A stretch of 14,414 nt of DNA from Betaproteobacteria bacterium UBA5216. GTDB taxonomy: Bacteria; Pseudomonadota; Gammaproteobacteria; Burkholderiales; SG8-41. A program made the translations under genes and the position numbers. The stretch spans positions 108,488 to 122,901 of the forward strand of contig DHVE01000066.1 in NCBI GenBank assembly GCA_002412495.1. Direction: 5' to 3'. The notes beneath the pieces were generated by a model. It searched no databases. It saw only the letters and a list, made by a program, of their open reading frames with translations, and was not told the origin of the DNA. Of the stretch, positions 13,659 through 14,414 are shown one piece after another (the first letter of the stretch is position 1; each line of letters begins with the position of its first letter).

Positions 13659-14249
13659 CTACACATGCCCAAACCGCCACCGCTCCATCGTCGCACGCTC
13701 GTAAACGCCCGCGCGGTTGAACGGCTCGTTTGTCCAAAACGCTTCCGCCTCGGCCTTGTCGGCGACATCCACCAAGATGAGGCTGCCGATGGTCTGTTTG
13801 CCATCGTCGTCAAGTAGCGGGCCGCGTGCGATGAAAAGATGCGGGTGGCGATCCAGATACGCGTGATGCGTCTCGCGCAGCGGCGCGCGGCGCGTGGCGC
13901 CATCGGCTTTGTCGTGCGCGTGGATCACGAACTGCATGGTGTTGGGCTTGCGCGGATAGTCGCGTTGCCGCACATCCAGCGTGGGTCTCCACCGTTCGAT
14001 GCTGATCGACTCGAAGATGCCGGCCTTGGTGTAGGGGTCGGCGTTGATATAGGCGTTTGCTGCCGCGCGATCCGGAAACTCGATCAGCCGCAGGCTGCCG
14101 ATGGCGTTTTTGTTGTCGTCGGTAAAGAGCGGCCCCGAATACCAGGTGACTTCGGGATAGCCGTCGAGAAATCGGGTATGTGCGGGCAACGTCGCCACGC
14201 GCAATTCGTCGATTGCGGGTCTGGCGCGGCATTTGATCAGCCAATGCAT
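13659..14249 (-). CDS. Tandem YCII-domain (YciI-like) protein
   Basis: This 196-residue protein consists of two YCII domains in a row, about 1-88 and 105-193. Each shows the family order: a helix with His (AHTRFLDG at 23-30; THHAYLDRH at 127-135), a GPL turn with acidic residues (SGPLFTDD, RGPLLDDD), an IGSL strand (50-53 and 154-157), and a DPYTKAGIFE or EPFNRAGVYE helix ending in ERW. YciI-like proteins form ferredoxin-fold dimers. Most are single-domain and of unknown or varied activity. Here the duplication would let one chain mimic a dimer. The start is the ATG at 14249 with a strong Shine-Dalgarno (aaggag, 9 bases away). The open frame continues upstream to the window edge, but without recognisable sequence. 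It is convergent with the HNH-type gene, 63 bp apart. Confidence 0.88.
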   Translation of the reverse strand: MHWLIKCRARPAIDELRVATLPAHTRFLDGYPEVTWYSGPLFTDDNKNAIGSLRLIEFPDRAAANAYINADPYTKAGIFESISIERWRPTLDVRQRDYPRKPNTMQFVIHAHDKADGATRRAPLRETHHAYLDRHPHLFIARGPLLDDDGKQTIGSLILVDVADKAEAEAFWTNEPFNRAGVYERATMERWRFGHV

Positions 14250-14414
14250 CGGAAAAATCTCCTTGTGATAATTGCTTGAATTCCACGGCCGCGCGCGTCG
14301 AGCAATCATTTCATCATCGATCACGCGCGCGGCGCGATCAATGTACGCCGTCACTTGGCCGAATGCAAAGGTTGACTGGCGCAGCGCCCAACGCCGTACA
14401 CCCACCGGCGGCGG
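14250..14414. other. 165-bp upstream flank, no gene assigned
   Basis: Nothing is firmly supported here. On the minus strand all three frames are partly open, and two of them end in stop codons within the first ~75 bases from the edge, so the 3' end of a gene beyond the window is possible but unrecognised. No clear promoter for the YCII gene was seen. Confidence 0.4.

Noticed and set aside
14250..14405. 52-codon N-terminal extension of the YCII protein
   Set aside because: The ATG at 14249 has a strong Shine-Dalgarno and matches the domain start; the extension has no recognisable sequence.

Overview
The window is high-GC DNA from a proteobacterium, most likely a betaproteobacterium of the Burkholderiales type. 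Three things support this: the order of exoribonuclease (RNB), TonB and aroE genes (known to me from Burkholderia-like genomes), a Bug-type solute-binding protein, and the dense use of G/C-ending codons. No rRNA, tRNA, CRISPR array or insertion sequence is visible. The placement is inferred from gene content, not from a database search.

Layout. From the left edge to about 11.34 kb every gene is on the minus strand, so it is read right to left: a glycerophosphodiester phosphodiesterase (GDPD); two different MmgE/PrpD-family proteins; a glutathione S-transferase; a Bug-type periplasmic binding protein; a YqiA-like esterase; a secreted kelch-repeat protein ending in a clear intrinsic terminator; and then the housekeeping run of RNB exoribonuclease, TonB-like protein and shikimate dehydrogenase (aroE). 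From 11.53 kb on the plus strand come a Gfo/Idh/MocA oxidoreductase and an HNH-type protein of visibly lower GC. A minus-strand protein with two tandem YCII domains closes the window. The GDPD and the oxidoreductase diverge from a roughly 190-bp gap that holds a palindromic repeat.

How the genes may work together. The run MmgE/PrpD, MmgE/PrpD, GST, Bug and YqiA has gaps of only 45, 69, 25 and 21 bp and looks like one transcription unit. Its content fits uptake and processing of a small carboxylated compound, but the substrate cannot be read from the sequence. The second-position MmgE/PrpD (7449-8831) keeps the family's basic-residue motifs. The promoter-proximal one (8877-10271) has lost almost all of them, which makes the pair the most unusual protein-level feature here.

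Other points worth attention are a 27-nt motif shared by the upstream regions of tonB and the first MmgE/PrpD gene; a perfect -10 box abutting the terminator before the exoribonuclease; an HNH gene whose conserved CxxC begins upstream of any standard start codon; and a 7-bp tandem repeat over the aroE stop codon. I did not find a clear new multi-gene defence or mobile system.
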